Notes: generated by a model not told the origin, from the sequence alone. Positions 42,685 to 55,439 are shown, counted from the first letter of the stretch. The stretch is 64,000 bases of DNA from Hanleya hanleyi (GCA_036873755.1 JAVTVY010033818.1:1-64000); one strand, 5' to 3'. Made by a program: numbers and translations.

Positions 42685-42689
42685 CGTGA

Positions 42690-43747
42690 TGCATCCGAGA
42701 TTGGTGGTGCTTCGTTTTTGCTTGGATTTATCGGAATTCGGCATGAAATCTTACACGGGTAAGGACTGTGGCTTATGGCAATGAAAGGTTACGTATTATG
42801 AAATAATTACCTGATTTATGTCTCAAATCTACACCTGCTATTGTTATGCCATTATCTTCTTATGGAGATCCGTTGCAGACTAAAAGTTCTCACCCTGTGG
42901 AGCCCCAGCTATAGGTTACTCTGCTCATGTGCCCATGATGCACTTCCCACTTAGTTTTTTCTTTCTGCAGCCACCCTGCGTGGACGTATTTTGAGAGAGC
43001 TCCGCCTAGATTTAGATTGTGTCTATCTTGTGATAGGGAATTGAGTCTAGATATTAGCAGAATACATTGTAAAAACAATGTTTATTTATTTATCGGGAAA
43101 AACGTTTGCAAACGTGACCGTTCTATCGAAGTTTCTTGGTCTATATGATTTCTGCCCTCAACTACACGCAGTCAAGATGGCGGCAAATCATCTGTTGGAA
43201 TGTTTGGGTTGGGACGATTTTATGGTCGTTTAGACCTGGATTTACGCTAACAACGACCGGGAATCATCGTCTCGAGTCTTCAAGTTTCTGTTGAGAAGTA
43301 TACTTTCTATTTTTTTAACGATAACATAATGGCTATCAAGAATTATTCGGTTATTTACTTCGTTTTGTTGTGTTGTTGTTGTTGCCCTCGACATCACGTA
43401 AGTCGCGGATTTATACCAACACCTATTATGCGCACTTCGCACACAGTAGAATGTGCCTAATTGCTCTCTTGATAAATAAATGTTATCATTTTATTCGTTT
43501 ATAAAAATCACGAGAATCTGTGAGAATTTGTGCGTATTTTTGATACACAATTCTCCAAGAAATACTTCATCATCTATTACTAAGAAATTTAGATCGTATA
43601 TGCTTGTCTGAGAGTAAACCATGCAATCTCGAAGTACAGGCTTTCATATATTGGAATCAGAATGGTTCTTTAAATCAGTTACGATTTCTTAGACCTATAT
43701 TTGAAATTAATCTTAGTATTAAATTAATTCCTTTTTACTGAGAAATT
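42690..43747. other. Non-coding stretch between BEL and DIRS copy 3
   Basis: No coding region or repeat recognised. Some of it may be the 5' region of DIRS copy 3. Confidence 0.4.
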
Positions 43748-45874
43748 ATGAACAGATCTGGTGTGGGTTCGTTTTCCCGGGAAGACAATCACAATGACTC
43801 TCGTCCCAGACGACATGAGTGCTACGTAGCCTTCACTAGCATACCTACTCAGCTTTTATTCGGGGTGATATTGACTGCAACAGACTTGTTTACGATCAAG
43901 ACAAAGACCAAGTCTGGAGTTATGTAATCGTCTGCTACTGGTTTGGACTGACTAAGGAACACAGTACCCAGGCGATGGTCTAGTTCTCGCCGAGAGCTAT
44001 CATTTCAATCAAGACCGAACTATAGTCCCGGACATCCGACCTTGAGACGTCCTTTGTCTAGCCAGTACAATCGACTCTATGGGCTACGATGGGCTACAGC
44101 TTCACTCATTTATAGACTGCTACTGATCTTCATCCACAGTCTTGTACTTTACTTCGATGGACTTCGACTTCACCCTTGACTATCTTAGCCGTCCCTCTTT
44201 TACTATTGCTTCGTCCAAAACAGCACTTTGGACTACAGCATTGTAAAATTAAATTAATTTCTTTTATTGAGAGATTAAAAATAAAAAATAAAATTAAAAA
44301 TTATCTGCATAATTTTTATTGTCATAATTAACTGGATGATCATTTTATACTTTTGTGACGGACTGATAAGTATATGACCTCAATTTCATATTGATTCAGC
44401 ATTGAACGTTGATTCCATGAGTTATTATGTAACACCAGTGATCTCTTTATGAATCATTCGATTAGTCAGTCAGGATTGCGGAATTATGAGGCATGTTCTT
44501 GGACTACGCCACTGCCTTCCAAGACCATGCTTCTTCATTCACCCGTCCGCTATAGATCGTCCTTCATTTCAGATTCCGCAGCGACACTTTGGGCTCCGAC
44601 TTTACATCGATCTATGTTTCTTCAACTCGCTCGGCTTCACTACATGTTGTGGTTTGGAACGATCGACTCTACTACACTATGTGCTATGGTTTCATGTGAG
44701 CCCCGACGATGTTTTCAAAACTTGATCGTCGTTTGTCGTCCGCATCATTAGTGCTTCTGTTCGGAAGTTATCACCTTCACGGTTCATATTTTATGTAAGT
44801 ATCACGGGGCAATTAAGTCTGGGACAACAACGTGTCCAGATCTGTGCACCTGCCAACGACTCAGGACCCAGACAGTAGTTCCTACATGAAGTATCGACCT
44901 CCGTTCACGGACGTCAACACTGGAGTATGGGCGCGTTTATGTTTGCGGATAGATGGTATACTACTACCTTCATGTCGGAGATGTCCGAGCCTACAAGTTT
45001 CTGGTGCTCTATCTCCGGTATGGTTTTCCATGTTTACTTCTTCCAGACAAATTTCCTTACCGGACTGTCATTTGGATCAAGTATTGAAGTTTTCCCAATC
45101 ACTCACCCTTACCCTCCGCATGGATAGAGTTGTCAGGTTTGGATCTCTTTCCCTTAACCATCTGGTAGTCGGCGGCCATTACAGCTCTGTGAGTTTTTGC
45201 CACCTGTTTCCGCCGCCTCATGTCATGATGATGTCGGTTTCATGGGATTGGTAACCCCCATCGATTTACTAGACGCATATCTTCGTATACCCATTCAGCA
45301 TCGTCGCTTCCTACGCTTACCATCGCCGGTCGACGATTCGAGTGGCAGGTTCTCCTCTTCGGAGTTAACATCGCCTCATGATTTTTCATCCGTATCTCAG
45401 TACCAATCATGGCGTTCCTGCATCTAGGGGTATTCATATCAAGGTATATACAGTCGACATTTTCATTGGGTCCGGTTCACTTTGCTTGTCCTTTGACATC
45501 TTGGCTTCTTCCCTCACCCTCAGAAGTCAGAGTTGATACCAGCGCAATGTCGTCACTTCATCGGGGCAGTCGTCGACTCAGTGGTACGACCTCTTGAAGA
45601 CCGGTGAACCAAGCTTTAGACGATGGTTCTAAGTGTTTGCTTTCACCTTCACAGCCCCTCAAGCTTTGGCAGAGTCGTTTAAGTCTACTTACATCCACAT
45701 CTGATTTGGTGGCAGTCCCGTTACAATGTCATGCGGCGAGTACCTTGTGTACCTCCAGCTCCACTACACCATCTCTACAACCATGCGTCCGAGACAGGTT
45801 GGAGAGCCCATCTAGACGACCTAGAGATGTCCGACAGATAGTCGACATCGGATGCCAAACTGCATATCAACCTC

Positions 45875-46507
45875 TTGGAAATGAAAGCTGTTTTTTGTGC
45901 AGTCCAGCATTGGAGTCCTCTTCTGGTGAATTCGTCTCTTCTCATCGCAGCAGACAATTCGACCGTCATTACTCATATCAACAAGATGGGTACCACCGGA
46001 TCCTATCCAACATTTCGTCTGGTTTGGACCCTCTTCGACTGGGCTCTGCTAGCTTCGTGTTCGTCATGTTCCAGGTCGGCTCTATGTACTAGCAAATCGC
46101 CTTTCTCGTCCCGACACTGTTCTGCAGACCGAGAGGCTACTGCATCCAGAGGTCTTCCAACGCATCACCAGCATCTGGGAAACCTCTCTGATCGACCTGT
46201 TTACGACGAGGAACAATGCACAGCTTTTCCTATGGACCCTCGAGCCTACGCCATCGATGCTCGATCGATCAACTGGGACAACTTCCTTGCGTACGCCTAC
46301 CCACCCATTGCCTTACTACAGGAAGTACTGCAGAAGATTGCTCAACACGACTGCATGATTCTTCTTGTTCCGTGGTGGCCCCGTCGACCGTGGTTTACGG
46401 CTCTGATCCCTCTACTCACCTCCCCACCACGTCGCCTACCAGTATGGGCTAACCTGTTAAGCCAACCTTACGGGATACCCATCGCAACCCGCAGTGGCTC
46501 AACCTAA
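45875..46507 (+). pseudogene. DIRS copy 3 RNase H/connection
   Basis: LLIAADNSTVITHINKMGTT is the RNase H segment that aligns with LLVATDKTVLAYINKQGG of copy 2. YAIDARSINWDNFLAYAYPP and ILLVPWWPRRPWFTALIPLL are the typical connection motifs before the recombinase. The middle (46030-46200) is out of frame. Confidence 0.75.
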
Positions 46508-46527
46508 ACGTCTGCAGACTATCCAGA

Positions 46528-47303
46528 GTGCGATCACAGACCAAGGATTTTCAGCAGATTTTGCAGAGACGATGGTTTCATCCAACAGATCTTCCACATC
46601 ACAGCTATCAGTCTAAGTGGAAATATTTCGTCTCGTGGTGTCAACGTCGAGGCTCAGATTCCGACACTACCTCTCTTCCTATAGTTGCAGACTTTCTTCT
46701 TCACCTACACCGAGATAAGAAGTTTAAAAGCAGCACTATTGAAGAGTACCGGTCAGCCTTGGCCCGGGTTCTACGGTTATCTGCGGGCATTGACACTAGC
46801 CTGGATCGCAATAACTCTGCCCTTATACATGCCTGTGATTTACATTACATTACAGTCAGCCTCTATTAAGCTGTTTCCTACAGACTGCCTTCCTAGCGGC
46901 CTTTGCCCTGGCGTCTAGAGTATCCGAGCTTCATGCATTGGAAAGGAAATCGATGACTTGGACGGCAGATTGGTCACGCATCTCCTTCCGCCCTGTTCCA
47001 GAGTTTATCGCCAAGAATGAGAATGTACGTCAAGGACCTTGTGCTCAACGTCTGTACTCCATCCCTGCATTAACAGATTTTGCCCATGGCCTTGATGACG
47101 ACAAATTACTATGTCCAGTACGAGCAATACGTCACTGCCTTGCCCGTACCGATCCAATCAGAGGTTCTCGTCGACTACTGCTGCTCTCTCTCTCCTCTCA
47201 AGGTAAGTCAGGACATCACCAAGAATACTGTGACCTCTTGGTTGAGGAAGACCATTTAGTGGACATTTCAACTTGCATGTGGTCAGTTGGTCCATTAGTC
47301 TAG
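46528..47303 (+). pseudogene. DIRS copy 3 tyrosine recombinase, C-terminally truncated
   Basis: The core-binding region is clear (YQSKWKYFVSWCQRRGSDS, STIEEYRSALARVLRL). After a frameshift near 46810 the catalytic Arg context LASRVSELHALERK is found near 46910, followed by LCPVRAIRHCLARTDP. The His-x-x-Arg box and catalytic Tyr are not found before the repeats begin at ~47307. Confidence 0.75.
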
Positions 47304-47306
47304 TTA

Positions 47307-48400
47307 TTACCCTCTCAGTCCCTACAGCTCTCCCATGACTGGGGTTTTCCGAGGGGGTTTAATTATTTGATACCATACCACTACAAGTAATGGTTATTAC
47401 AGTGTGATCTATTGGCCCATTAGTATTCGGGTTCAGAAGTCTGGTACATTCACATAAACCTTCTTACCGTTTTACTAGGGATTGCCTCTTAGCCCATACA
47501 GTGCTCTACGCCAAGGGATACTAACGGGTTCAATTTGGGACATTACATGACCCTGCTTGCCGTTTTACTGTATTACCCTCTCAGTCCCTGCAGCTTCGTC
47601 ACGACTAGGGCTCCTGACAGGGTATTAGTGGAACCACATCCCCCCCGCTCCCCCATGTCTGGCCTCTGCATCTTCCCACGAGTCATCGCTACATCATGGC
47701 CAGTATGGAAGAACTGACTTGGATGACATTGTCCAATCCTGTACTTGGAGTGCCAATGCAACCTTTACCTACTTCTATCTGAGAGACGTGTCAGTACAGA
47801 CAGATAGCATGACCACACTGTGACTACTGTAGCATATGATCACCTGGTTTTCAAAAAAGGGGGGCGGGCAGCAACGATCGCCACAGCTAGCCGATCATCC
47901 AGCCAGCCAGCCAGGCAGCTAACAAGCACAGCAAGCCAACCAGCTAGCCTGCCAGCTAACAAGATCTGGTACATCTGTGATCGCCACGGTAAGTCGGCTA
48001 GCCAACCTACCAAGTCAGATATCAAGACCCGACACTACGTGAGTATACATTTCTCTTTAGGTACTTTTCTGTCGGACATTCCAGAACTTCAAGGAAAAAG
48101 AAATTGGCGACTGGAGCATATCTGCTGGTGCTCTAGTATTCGGGTGCTGAAGTCCTGGTCCTTATACCCTTATTACCATCTTACTAGTAATTGCCTCTTA
48201 GCCCCTACAGTGCTTTACGCCCAGGTATACTGACGGGTTCAATTAGCGTACCACACAACTATAGTCAGTTGGTCCACTAGTATTCGGGTGCAGAAGTCCC
48301 GGTGCCGCCCCTTCTTACCGTCTTACTAGTAATTGCCTCTTAGTCCCTACAGTGCTCTACGCCCAGGGATACTAACGGGTTCAATTTATGGTACCATATA
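47307..48400 (+). repeat. Repeated blocks at the 3' side of DIRS copy 3
   Basis: Three copies of a ~120-bp block (TAGTATTCGGGT... to ...ACGGGTTCAATT) lie near 47420-47535, 48136-48243 and 48268-48388. Two copies of TTACCCTCTCAGTCCCT begin near 47307 and 47573. Between them, 47886-47960 is a low-complexity GCCAGC/AGCCAACC tract. They may be terminal or internal repeats of the DIRS element. Confidence 0.6.
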
Positions 48401-48880
48401 TCTCTGATCATCTCAGCGGTTACTGCCACACTTCAACAAAGCCGAGGCCCTTCGCCTTACTATTGATAGTGGGCATAACAATAGCAGGTGTAGATTTGAG
48501 ACATAAATATTAAACATTCATAAACAACTTTCAACTCTGAATTCTGCATCATTTCGGAAATTAGCGAAGATGGAACAGAAGTAGGTGAAATCTCTGGATT
48601 TGTTCAGAGTGATTGCAATAAACGACATGCAGAATGCTGATAAGCTTTTGTTTAGAAATATGTCAAACGGTTGGCATTTTGATAAACGCATTTATCTGAC
48701 TGTTCAGTTAGATGCTTAATCTCGAAAGATCAATTAGTGTCAACACATTGTCAACACCGTTGTACCTCATTGACTAGCCGTACTGTTGATAACCCGAAGT
48801 GTCAAGTGTCCAGGTAAATCGAGCAAAATAAATAGTCATCATTCATGCTTTACTTAATCTTATCCTTTCACATGTTTCAG

Positions 48881-49026
48881 ATGCACTGCTGCGCTGGAGA
48901 GACCCAAAGTCTCAAACAATTGTCAATCTGCCCTCTTCACCAGAAATTCCGACGCATAGTCCTGAAGTTATTTCACCAGCCACCGTGACAGAACAGGACA
49001 CATTGGGCCTGACAACGCAAAACTCG
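48881..49026 (+). CDS. Possible internal exon of an unknown gene
   Basis: 146 bp between TGTTTCAG and GTGAGC with one open frame: ALLRWRDPKSQTIVNLPSSP, then EIPTHSPEVISPATVTEQ and so on, ending in TTQNS. The Pro/Ser/Thr-rich text and good splice borders suggest an exon, starting two bases into a codon and ending in phase 0. No partner exon was found nearby and the family is unknown. Confidence 0.35.
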
Positions 49027-49399
49027 GTGAGCAATGTTCAACCTTGGCAATGGTATCAAATTAGAAGCGTAATGAAATGAAACGGTCATATGTGGAGGAC
49101 TTAAATTTTCGTGTTATTGCAATAATGCATCGAGGACTGTAAGGCCAAAATTGCCATCTTTCTTGTATGACTTAGTTTCAGAACAAACATCTGACTTTCA
49201 TCTGGCGCAAACATATATTTAAAATTCTAAATGGCGTGATTTCATATCTGAATACGGTGACTGAGGTGTGTAATTTGAATGGTCGATCTATCACAGACTT
49301 TCTCTGGAAATCAGTTTCTTTCCATCCATGATTTAGAAATGTTTAAATAAGCAATAACTGTGTTGTATTTTAATATTTGATGATATTAATGCTGGTTTT

Positions 49400-50960
49400 A
49401 CCGTCGCGAATTGGTTTTTTTTACCAGAGATCAGACATTCAGCCAACCATCGTCCATGAAGAGATTTCATGTTCATAATCGAAAGACCTATTTAATCAGA
49501 TATCAAATGCTCGCCTGCCCCTTAAAAATGTCTGCGTTGTTCTCATAAAGGTCTAGTTAGGATGCTATACAAATTAACTTTTATTCTCTCAAACCCGTCA
49601 CAATTCTGATACTGCAAAAGTTTTCCACTGCCAAATTCTGCCTAATCCTGAAATTAATATCGAACATTTCCTACACTGTTCAATGATATCCTGTGTTCAG
49701 AAATGTCAGTATACCATATCAGTACACAAGAAAACAGCGATCATACACGGACAGTGGATGTAAGTGGATAATCTATCAAGATTCAACGCCCGATATTTGT
49801 CATAAGTGTTGTGGATCTGCAATAAATACGCGACCTATGGCATGGCGTTCATACAATTGCTAGTATGCTATATTCTACAATAATAATAATCACCTTCAAT
49901 TGAAAGAGACAGATAAGCTTCACAAAGTATGCCCACGTATGTTTGCAGGAAGTCAAGACTGAGTTGAAAGTAGAGCCATGCCGCATTGAAAGTCCATATG
50001 GAAATAGGGTAAAGACCATGCTTTCTACTTTTCTCGTTATCATACTCGTTATCAATTCTGAATTTAAATGCCAAATGATTCTCATTTTGGAGAATCGAAC
50101 TCCTGAAAGTCAATAGAATGACGTTGTGTCGCGTCCTAGCTTGTCAGAAACGAGAAGTGGATTTGGAACCGCGATAAGCCCAACACGTATAATGCTTTCA
50201 CGAACATTTTTTTGTGAAAGTACAACATTCAATTTACCACACACGCCCATGTGCAGGTTCCTCTGCAATTAAACTGTCCAGAAGCGGGGCGAATGTCACT
50301 CTGAGGTGTGTGACATCAGGATTTGTCAGATATAGACAGGCGATTTTTACGAAAGACAACTCGTACTAGTTCTTTATTAGCAGTAATTGGTCCTCATCAT
50401 CATTGTCTTCCAGTTTGGTTACCCTCAGCTTAGAAAATGGCACGTCATTGGTTCGAGCAAAAATTGCCCGACATCGATGTATGTATGGGGAATCATACAT
50501 TTACATGTACATGTATCTTCATCAAAGGTCATGGAACCAGCTTATCTAATATAACATTTATCTTGGAAAGACGTCGAAGCGTGGTTTCCTGTCCATAATC
50601 GAAATTTCTAATTCATCAGTGAACATGCCTGCATTGCCGATAGAAACGGCCAGTTACTCAATACAAACGTATATTGATTATCGAAACCCTTCAGAATATT
50701 GATACTGTAGAAATGTTCTACATAAAAATTCTGACACATTCCGAACTTAGTCTCCAGACAGTTTAATGGCACCAGTTCTCTGTGAACTGTATTCAAATGT
50801 CAATATACAACATGGGTATTAATGAAAATATCGGAGATCCTAGTCGAACTATGACTATTAAGGATTGGTTCCAACCGATATACATGATGACAAGAAATTT
50901 GCTGTAATCATTGTGGATTTGTTAAAAATAAGCAACCTATTGTATGACTTTCATACAATT
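49400..50960. repeat. Old diverged repeats, family related to 55.7-56.5 kb
   Basis: Stretches such as GACCTATGGCATGGCGTTCATACAATTG (near 49831-49859) recur in diverged form near 50935-50963 and 56428-56456; the part with AAAGAGACAGAT and GCCCACGTATGTTTGCAGGAAGTCAAG (near 49902-49958) recurs near 55897-55952. A GTTCGATTC B-box-like site on the minus strand near 50093 hints at a tRNA-derived origin. Individual copies are too diverged to bound. Confidence 0.45.
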
Positions 50961-50968
50961 GCAATGTA

Positions 50969-53131
50969 AACAGTATAACAAAAGTAAGTTACCCCCAAAG
51001 CGTTGTTTGATATGTCCCAATATATTTTCCCGATCACGATGAAATTTTGCACACACTATCCCAGTAGTCAAGCCAAAACGGTGCATCTAGGGTTATACTA
51101 TAGGTGCAGTTGTGCTCTAATGAGCATGCGCAAAATGAAACTAGGTCGGATTTTGAAAATTACACAAACAGATTCAACCACATTTTTCAATGGCAAATGT
51201 TCATTTCATCACACATTCAACATGTTCACTGGGTGTGTAGACGGCCAGTAATCGTTAAAATCGCGTGTAACCACCACGACACTGTATCACATTCCGACAA
51301 CGAGCTCGCATCGTGTTGATGATGGCAGTTTGAAAATGTCAAAATGTGGATCGTCGTGTGGTTGTGCATTCAAGACATGACACACATCACAAGAAATTCA
51401 TGCGTTTTCACATGACCTGCATCAGGCAATGGTCAATAAAAACGGTCGCATACCCCAAAAGCTGATATTACTGCCCGCAAGTATTGGGCGTTATAACAGT
51501 TGCAGTTTTCTGTGGTAATAAAAGTTGCAAATTCCTGTGGTAAACCATGCCTCGGTTATCGAATATGGATAGGGCTATTGCAATTGGCCTTTTGGAGGAT
51601 AACACGCCTGTAAAAGAGTTTGCGCGTCGAATGGGGGTGTCTCCTAATGCCATTCGTAAATTACAATCCAAATTTCCCCAAACTGCCGAGAAGTGGAAGG
51701 CACAGGGCAACCACGCAACGACAAGATCGGCGAATCGCAAACGTTGCACTCAGGAACAGAAGGTCAACAGGTATGAGGGTCTGCGAGTGCCACAAAAATT
51801 CGAATACTATTTTCGTCGACCAATCACTTTCTTAGTGGCAAGATCATTCTTTGCATGAGGCGCGATCGGTGTCTTGAAAAAAAAAGACTGAAACTGTAAA
51901 AAAAAAAACTGAAAACGTCTCACTGGCTTGCACAAAGGTCAAATTCAGGCATTTCAGAATGTTTTGAAAGAATTTTGGAACAAAAAATGCTAAAATCGAT
52001 GTTTCCGCTGAAAAATCTCATACCTGTAATCAGTATGATAAATGCGCGATGACATTGCTAAATCATTGTTGAATGTGGCGCGGAAATCCGAGATCAGATT
52101 CGAGAAGATACTGGTGCTGGGGCCATGAGGTTGAGTGCCCGAACAATTAGGAGACGTCTAAAAGACGTCGGATTACGTGCTAGGCGCATGGTTAAGAAAG
52201 CCTTGTTGCTTCGCCGTCATAAGATAGCGCGTCTGCGGTGGGCAACAAATCAAGTTCCATGGACTAGACAGCAATGGGCCAATGCACTTTTCAGCGACGA
52301 AACGCGTGTCTGTCTCCGCCATGTTGACGGTAGATGGCGTGTGTGGCGTCGGCATGGTGAAGAGCATGCAGAGTGCTGCGTGGAGCCCGTAACGGCCTTT
52401 GGTGGTGGCAGGGTAACGGTGTGGGCAGGCATTAGTACCACGGGCAAAACCGATCTGGTGCCTATTGAGGGGAAACTTGAACGCCAATCGCCACTTTGTT
52501 GAAGTTCCCTGTCCACAGGTTTTGTCCTACGCAGGCGCCGTTGGTGATGGATTTGTGCCCGTCCACATCGGGCAACGGTTGTAAATGACTTCTTCCAAAC
52601 TGAAGGCATTGAGCAGATGCAGTGACCCGTCAGTTCTCCGGATCACAATCCCATCGAACATCTGTGGGATCAGTTGAAGCAAGCGGTCTATCGTCGAGTT
52701 GGGATGGAGTCAGATCTTGATGATGTCAGTCGCCTGCTTCAGGAGGAGTGGTTAGCCATCCCGCAAAATCACACGCCTCATCAACACGATGCGAGCTCGT
52801 TGTCGGAATGTGATACAGTGTCGGAGTGGTTACACGCGATTTTAACGATTACTGGCCGTCGAGACACCCAGTGAACATGTTGAATGTGTGATGAAATGAA
52901 CATTTGCCATTGAAAAATCTGGTTGAATCTGTTTGTGTAATGTTCAAAGTCCGACCGAGTTCCAGTTTGCGCATGCTCATTAAAGCACAACTGCACCTAT
53001 AGGATAATCATTGATACATCGTGTCGGCTTGATTACTGGGAAAGTGTGTGCAAAATTTCATCGCGATCGGGCAAATATCTTGAGACATATGAAACAACGC
53101 TTTGGGGAGAACTTTATTTTGTTGCACTGTT
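50969..53131 (+). mobile_element. Tc1-type DNA transposon with ~350-bp terminal inverted repeats
   Basis: Inverted ends begin AACAGTATAACAAAAG (left) and AACAGTGCAACAAAAT (right, reverse complement), flanked by TA at 50967-50968 and 53132-53133, the Tc1/mariner target. Inverted similarity extends to about 51324 and back to about 52778. A broken Tc1 transposase lies inside. Length is 2163 bp. Confidence 0.85.
51547..52874 (+). pseudogene. Tc1 transposase, inactivated
   Basis: The first helix-turn-helix lies at 51547-51720 (MDRAIAIGLLEDNTPVKEFA, MGVSPNAIRKL). The middle to ~52110 is decayed and A-rich. The second DNA-binding part and catalytic core start near 52125 (RTIRRRLKDVGLRARR, LFSDETRVCLRHVDGRWRVW, VEPVTAFGGGRVTVWAGIS). 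In-frame TGA codons at 52500-52502 and 52623-52625, and a frameshift near 52780, break it. The region normally D-N-A-R-P-H reads ICARPH, so a catalytic Asp is lost. SPDHNPIEHLWDQLK carries the third catalytic position. Confidence 0.85.
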
Positions 53132-53570
53132 TATAAACAGGAAACATTAAACATTTCAAAACAACAAGTGAAGAGGTCAACTAATTTATTTAAAGCTAAT
53201 CTTCCTCCCTCCCCCCCAACCGCCCCAACGAGTTAAATCCTACTGTTTTGACATGAACAGGAAATACACAAGCAGTGGTGTGATATATTTCTATATATAT
53301 CTCACCCTCAGGGGATTTCCTCCCGGGGTGCATGGCCAATCTTCATGAGGTCCCCAAGCCTGGGCTTTTTCAGCCGACAATGCAACATTGATAATCCACA
53401 CTGCCTTGATGAACCTAGGTAGATCTGAAAGGGATATTGAGACAGAGATATGGATATTTCTTTGTGAATTCCATGCTATATGACCCATTAATTTTGACTG
53501 CAATTATAAGGTGAAGTACATTATTGAGAAGGGTATCAATTGTTTAATATGTCAAGTATGTCAAGGGAAA

Positions 53571-53744
53571 CTTGTTGATAGAAATAGGTCCACATTACAG
53601 CATTCTGACTGTCAACTAGAAGTTTTATGCTAATTAAGTCATGAAAAAAAGAAACAACTTGTTGATAGAAATAGGTCCACATTACAGCATTCTGACTGTC
53701 AACTAGAAGTTTTATGCTAATTAAGTCATGAAAAAAAGAAACAA
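53571..53744 (+). repeat. Two tandem 87-bp units
   Basis: An 87-bp unit starting CTTGTTGATAGAAATAGG is repeated at 53571-53657 and 53658-53744 with no difference seen by eye except at the edges. A recent local duplication. Confidence 0.9.
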
Positions 53745-54468
53745 TTATATTCATACTTACTGAGCTTCACTCATCACCATCTGCAAATCAGTTCTTCAAA
53801 CCTCCATAGTTCCAGCTTAATATGAACAAATCAAACTGATTTTTGCGCTTTATCCTGCATGTTTTTCTCTGTTGTTGTTCTCAGATGATTGCATGGTGGC
53901 GCCACCAGTGGCCAATTAAAATATACAGGGGAGATAACTCCACTCAAATTGTTGAAGTAATTCCAGCAAGCCAATTGATAATCTAATAGGCTATCAGGAA
54001 AAAAAATATTATTTGCAAATAATTGGCGATAATGAAGCGGGTAAATTATTTCTTAAAGGACATTATTCTTTGGAAATCATGTTAAAACTGATGTATTCTT
54101 CTATTTTCCCCATTGTGTCCAAGTTTATTATAAAATCTAAATTCAACAAGATTTCTTATATAAATATGATACTATTTTGATAACACTAATATTTGAGAGA
54201 TATTATTAAAGTGAACGTAAAGGCTGAGGCAACATGCACTCTGTGGGAAAGAGCTACATTGAAATACTGAAATAGCAGCAACAAATATTTTTGGGGATTT
54301 TTTTGCACCGAGTACGAACGAAATTATCTCCGTTGTATTACTGTTCCCCGGCTGCCGCCATGCTGGCTATCTCACTCAGAGCAGTGACGTCGTATCACTT
54401 CGGAGCTCTTTACTTCGTGGAGTTAGAAAGCGCAGAAAGCATGTAAACATAGCGACGCACGAGGCAGG

Positions 54469-54558
54469 CTAGCCTGACTTCAAGTTCTGACGAAGAGACA
54501 AATGAAGGTTTACAGGGTTACCAGTTTGAACCAAAACGCCCCGATGTCGACGAAAGCA
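54469..54558 (+). CDS. Possible exon resembling the N-terminus of P2X7-like proteins
   Basis: The frame reads SSSDEETNEGLQGYQFEPKR and PDVDESS, up to a GTGAGT donor. An acidic Ser/Asp/Glu run followed by Tyr-x-Phe-Glu-Pro is common at the start of invertebrate proteins labelled P2X purinoceptor 7-like. No in-frame ATG lies close upstream (TAG and TAA precede it), so it is either an internal exon with acceptor near 54468 or a broken copy. Other exons were not found. Confidence 0.3.
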
Positions 54559-55439
54559 GTGAGTAGTTCATCGAACGTTTCAGGTCAGTAAACACTTGCT
54601 GGAGACACGCAACACAATCAAAACACGCTTGAAACAGCCGAGCTCTCCACCACCGCAATTACAATTCGTGCTACAGCGATACCAAAACAAAGTGATACTA
54701 CGTCACAGGAAAATATCACGTGCTCCGTACAAGCGTTTTCATTGGCGCAAGGCTAATGAATAAACTGTTATGGCCGACTCCAGTCGCTCGTTGCATCAGT
54801 CAATAATTCCCGTGTTTGGAATTTTTTGTTTGGAAGGGAAAAAATCACAAAAAATATTTGTTGCTGCCAAATGATACTTTTAATATAGTTCTTTCACGCA
54901 GTGCGTGTGTTGTCGCAGCCTTTACGTTCACTTTAATATCTTTATTTTATTCAAATAAAAACTCATGGTACAGATCATTTTCTAAGAGACAAAAGTATTC
55001 ACAGTTCTGAGTAATTTGTCATTAACCACAATGTAAATGTATCACACGGTTGCAGCTATTTTGGAGTGTGAAGTTCAAATCTGATTTTTAGTGATTTCAT
55101 GCAAATGACAGGAGAGTTGATTTCAGTGAGTGAAATCAATTGAGCTACTTGTAATTAAGTTCATTGAAACTTGTATAGTGTTAATTTATAACATTATTCA
55201 ACTGTAAAAGTTTGAGAAAATTCCAACGATTTTTCATGAAAAATCAATATGGTTAGTAACAGTAAGACCATTCGGTATAAAATTGCGTTTAGAAATCCTC
55301 CATATTACAAAACCCAGCAGAGGAAATTTTATTTTTCCACGTTCAAGAAAGCTATATACATTTATATTTATTATATTAAATTCAGAAGTACAGGTATAAA
55401 TGAATCACTGACCTATAATACCACATAACTGCATACATT

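Larger units (their letters stand above)
43748..47330 (+). mobile_element. Degraded DIRS-type retrotransposon (copy 3, plus strand)
   Basis: Remnants in DIRS order on the plus strand: a possible gag start (ORF of 59 codons at 43748-43927, tentative), a reverse transcriptase fragment near 45240-45480 (VTPIDLLDAYLRIPIQHRRF), an RNase H/connection (45875-46507) and a tyrosine recombinase (46528-47303). Frames change repeatedly. The recombinase lacks its C-terminal catalytic part, so the element is dead. Confidence 0.75.

Noticed and set aside
50085..50110. tRNA gene suggested by GGAGTTCGATTCTCC on the minus strand
   Set aside because: No acceptor stem, D arm or anticodon arm can be paired around it; at most a relic of a tRNA-derived repeat.
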